A stretch of DNA of 64,000 nt, taken from the NCBI GenBank assembly GCA_023410475.1, contig JAEYPS010000023.1:1-64000 (forward strand), read 5' to 3'. The DNA comes from Bacillota bacterium. GTDB lineage: Bacteria; Bacillota; Clostridia; Christensenellales; SZUA-584. The position numbers were made by a program, and so were the translations under genes. A model generated the notes under the pieces. It was not told the DNA's origin and ran no database searches. It was given only the letters and a program-made list of their open reading frames with translations. Shown piece after piece: positions 63,367 through 64,000 of this stretch (within the stretch, counting starts at the first letter, position 1; every line of letters starts with the position of its first letter).

Positions 63367-64000
63367 ATGTCTGAAGTTAAAAACAATGAAGAACGCTTTA
63401 TCTGCAGTATACCTTACAGCAAGTTCGGCAGCGGGCGGCGTATACTCGTTATCTTTCAGGGGCTTTCTTTTGACAACAAGCCTGTGTCGGGTGCTTCAGC
63501 CAAAGGCTTTTTCGATGACGGCTCGCTCAAGGATTATACAACATATATATTTACCAGAAGGACTGGTCTTCCTGAAGGCTGTTCGCTTGCCGATATGGCG
63601 GATGAATATGCAAAGATGATAACAGAGGAATTCGCAGTCCCCGTGGACGTGCTGGGAGTATCTACTGGAGGCTCTATCGCACAGCATTTCGCCGCCGACT
63701 ATCCGCACCTTGTCCGCAGGCTAGTGCTGCACTCGAGCGCGTATACGTTATCGGACAGCGCTAGGAGAGCGCAGATGCTAATCGGAAAGTTCGCGCGCGA
63801 GAAAAAATGGAGAGCGGCATACGCTGAAATGATGGGCATATCGCCCCATAAAGGTGTTATAAAACTCCTTTTCAAACCATACTACTGGCTCTTATCATAT
63901 TTTGGAGCTTCGATGTACGGCAAGCCGGAAGACCCTTCGGATTTTGTGTCTACGATAGAAGCGGAAGACAAGTTCGACTTCAAAGATAGCTTGCACGAGA
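63367..64000 (+). CDS. alpha/beta hydrolase, tandem copy 2 (cut by window end)
   Basis: A close paralogue of the preceding gene: ILVIFQGLSFDNKPVSG, GLPEGCSLADMADEYAKM and DVLGVSTGGSIAQHFAA (Ser99) align. It is read from ATG 63367 to the window end without a stop, about 211 codons; the C-terminal His region is outside. Both copies share REKKWRAAYAEMMG, a long insert before the cap. They may act on related substrates. Confidence 0.8.
   Translation, partial: MSEVKNNEERFICSIPYSKFGSGRRILVIFQGLSFDNKPVSGASAKGFFDDGSLKDYTTYIFTRRTGLPEGCSLADMADEYAKMITEEFAVPVDVLGVSTGGSIAQHFAADYPHLVRRLVLHSSAYTLSDSARRAQMLIGKFAREKKWRAAYAEMMGISPHKGVIKLLFKPYYWLLSYFGASMYGKPEDPSDFVSTIEAEDKFDFKDSLHE

Overview
The window comes from the chromosome of an endospore-forming member of the Clostridia (Firmicutes), with moderate GC (roughly half). 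Evidence: spoIIR, sleB and ypeB; a large-type SRP RNA with an Alu domain; RemB next to gyrB; greA-lysS; TTGACA/TATAAT promoters and strong AGGAGG ribosome binding sites. The mix of a one-polypeptide PurL, a GlnRS beside a GluRS, and a DnaA region stripped of rpmH, rnpA and recF fits an uncultured or little-studied clostridial lineage. I cannot name a genus. There are no rRNA, tRNA, CRISPR or phage genes in the window.

Layout. 1-6.5 kb: a small secreted protein, a substrate-binding lipoprotein broken by two frameshifts, the sporulation/germination set ypeB-sleB-spoIIR (minus strand), a 2TM protein with a PaaX-like regulator, and a flavoprotein. 6.7-13.8 kb: a plus-strand run of DUF1934, MBL hydrolase, pyrG, glnS, two SemiSWEET-like half-transporters, an AT-richer conserved protein and gltX. 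13.8-20.3 kb: a diguanylate cyclase, a two-component system whose kinase lacks HAMP, a PepSY-like exported protein, and serC-serA. 20.6-28 kb: greA-lysS, a membrane protein overlapping a dus gene, an MreB/Mbl protein, an LCP ligase, two tandem 4TM proteins and a 124-bp MITE-like palindrome. 28-35.6 kb (minus): nadE, a solute-binding protein, gyrA, gyrB, remB. 35.9-40.4 kb: purL and a TVP38 protein inserted between the gyrase and dnaN blocks.

40.5-46.3 kb is the replication-origin region: dnaN, dnaA, an NlpC/P60 hydrolase and a pyrimidine-nucleoside phosphorylase, all on the minus strand, with DnaA-box clusters on both sides of the NlpC/P60 gene and an AT-rich stretch beside the outer cluster. 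From 46.4 kb genes run mostly on the plus strand: dapF-cca, a hydrolase, a propeller protein, then parA-parB with two perfect parS sites. Next come CvpA, DUF5711 and lipid kinase (minus), ccdA-tlpA, purA, SRP RNA, a cluster of hairpins, an AT-rich DUF2971 gene, a probable raiA-type structured RNA upstream of hpf, and two paralogous alpha/beta hydrolases, the last cut by the window end.

Together the genes cover replication initiation and segregation, translation (three aminoacyl-tRNA synthetases, HPF, Dus, CCA enzyme, SRP RNA), nucleotide synthesis (PyrG, PurL, PurA), NAD and serine synthesis, wall growth and sporulation. The most novel-looking signals are the non-coding ones: the split origin, the 124-bp palindrome, the 59.9-60.1 kb hairpin array, the RNA ahead of hpf and the UGAC loop of the SRP RNA.
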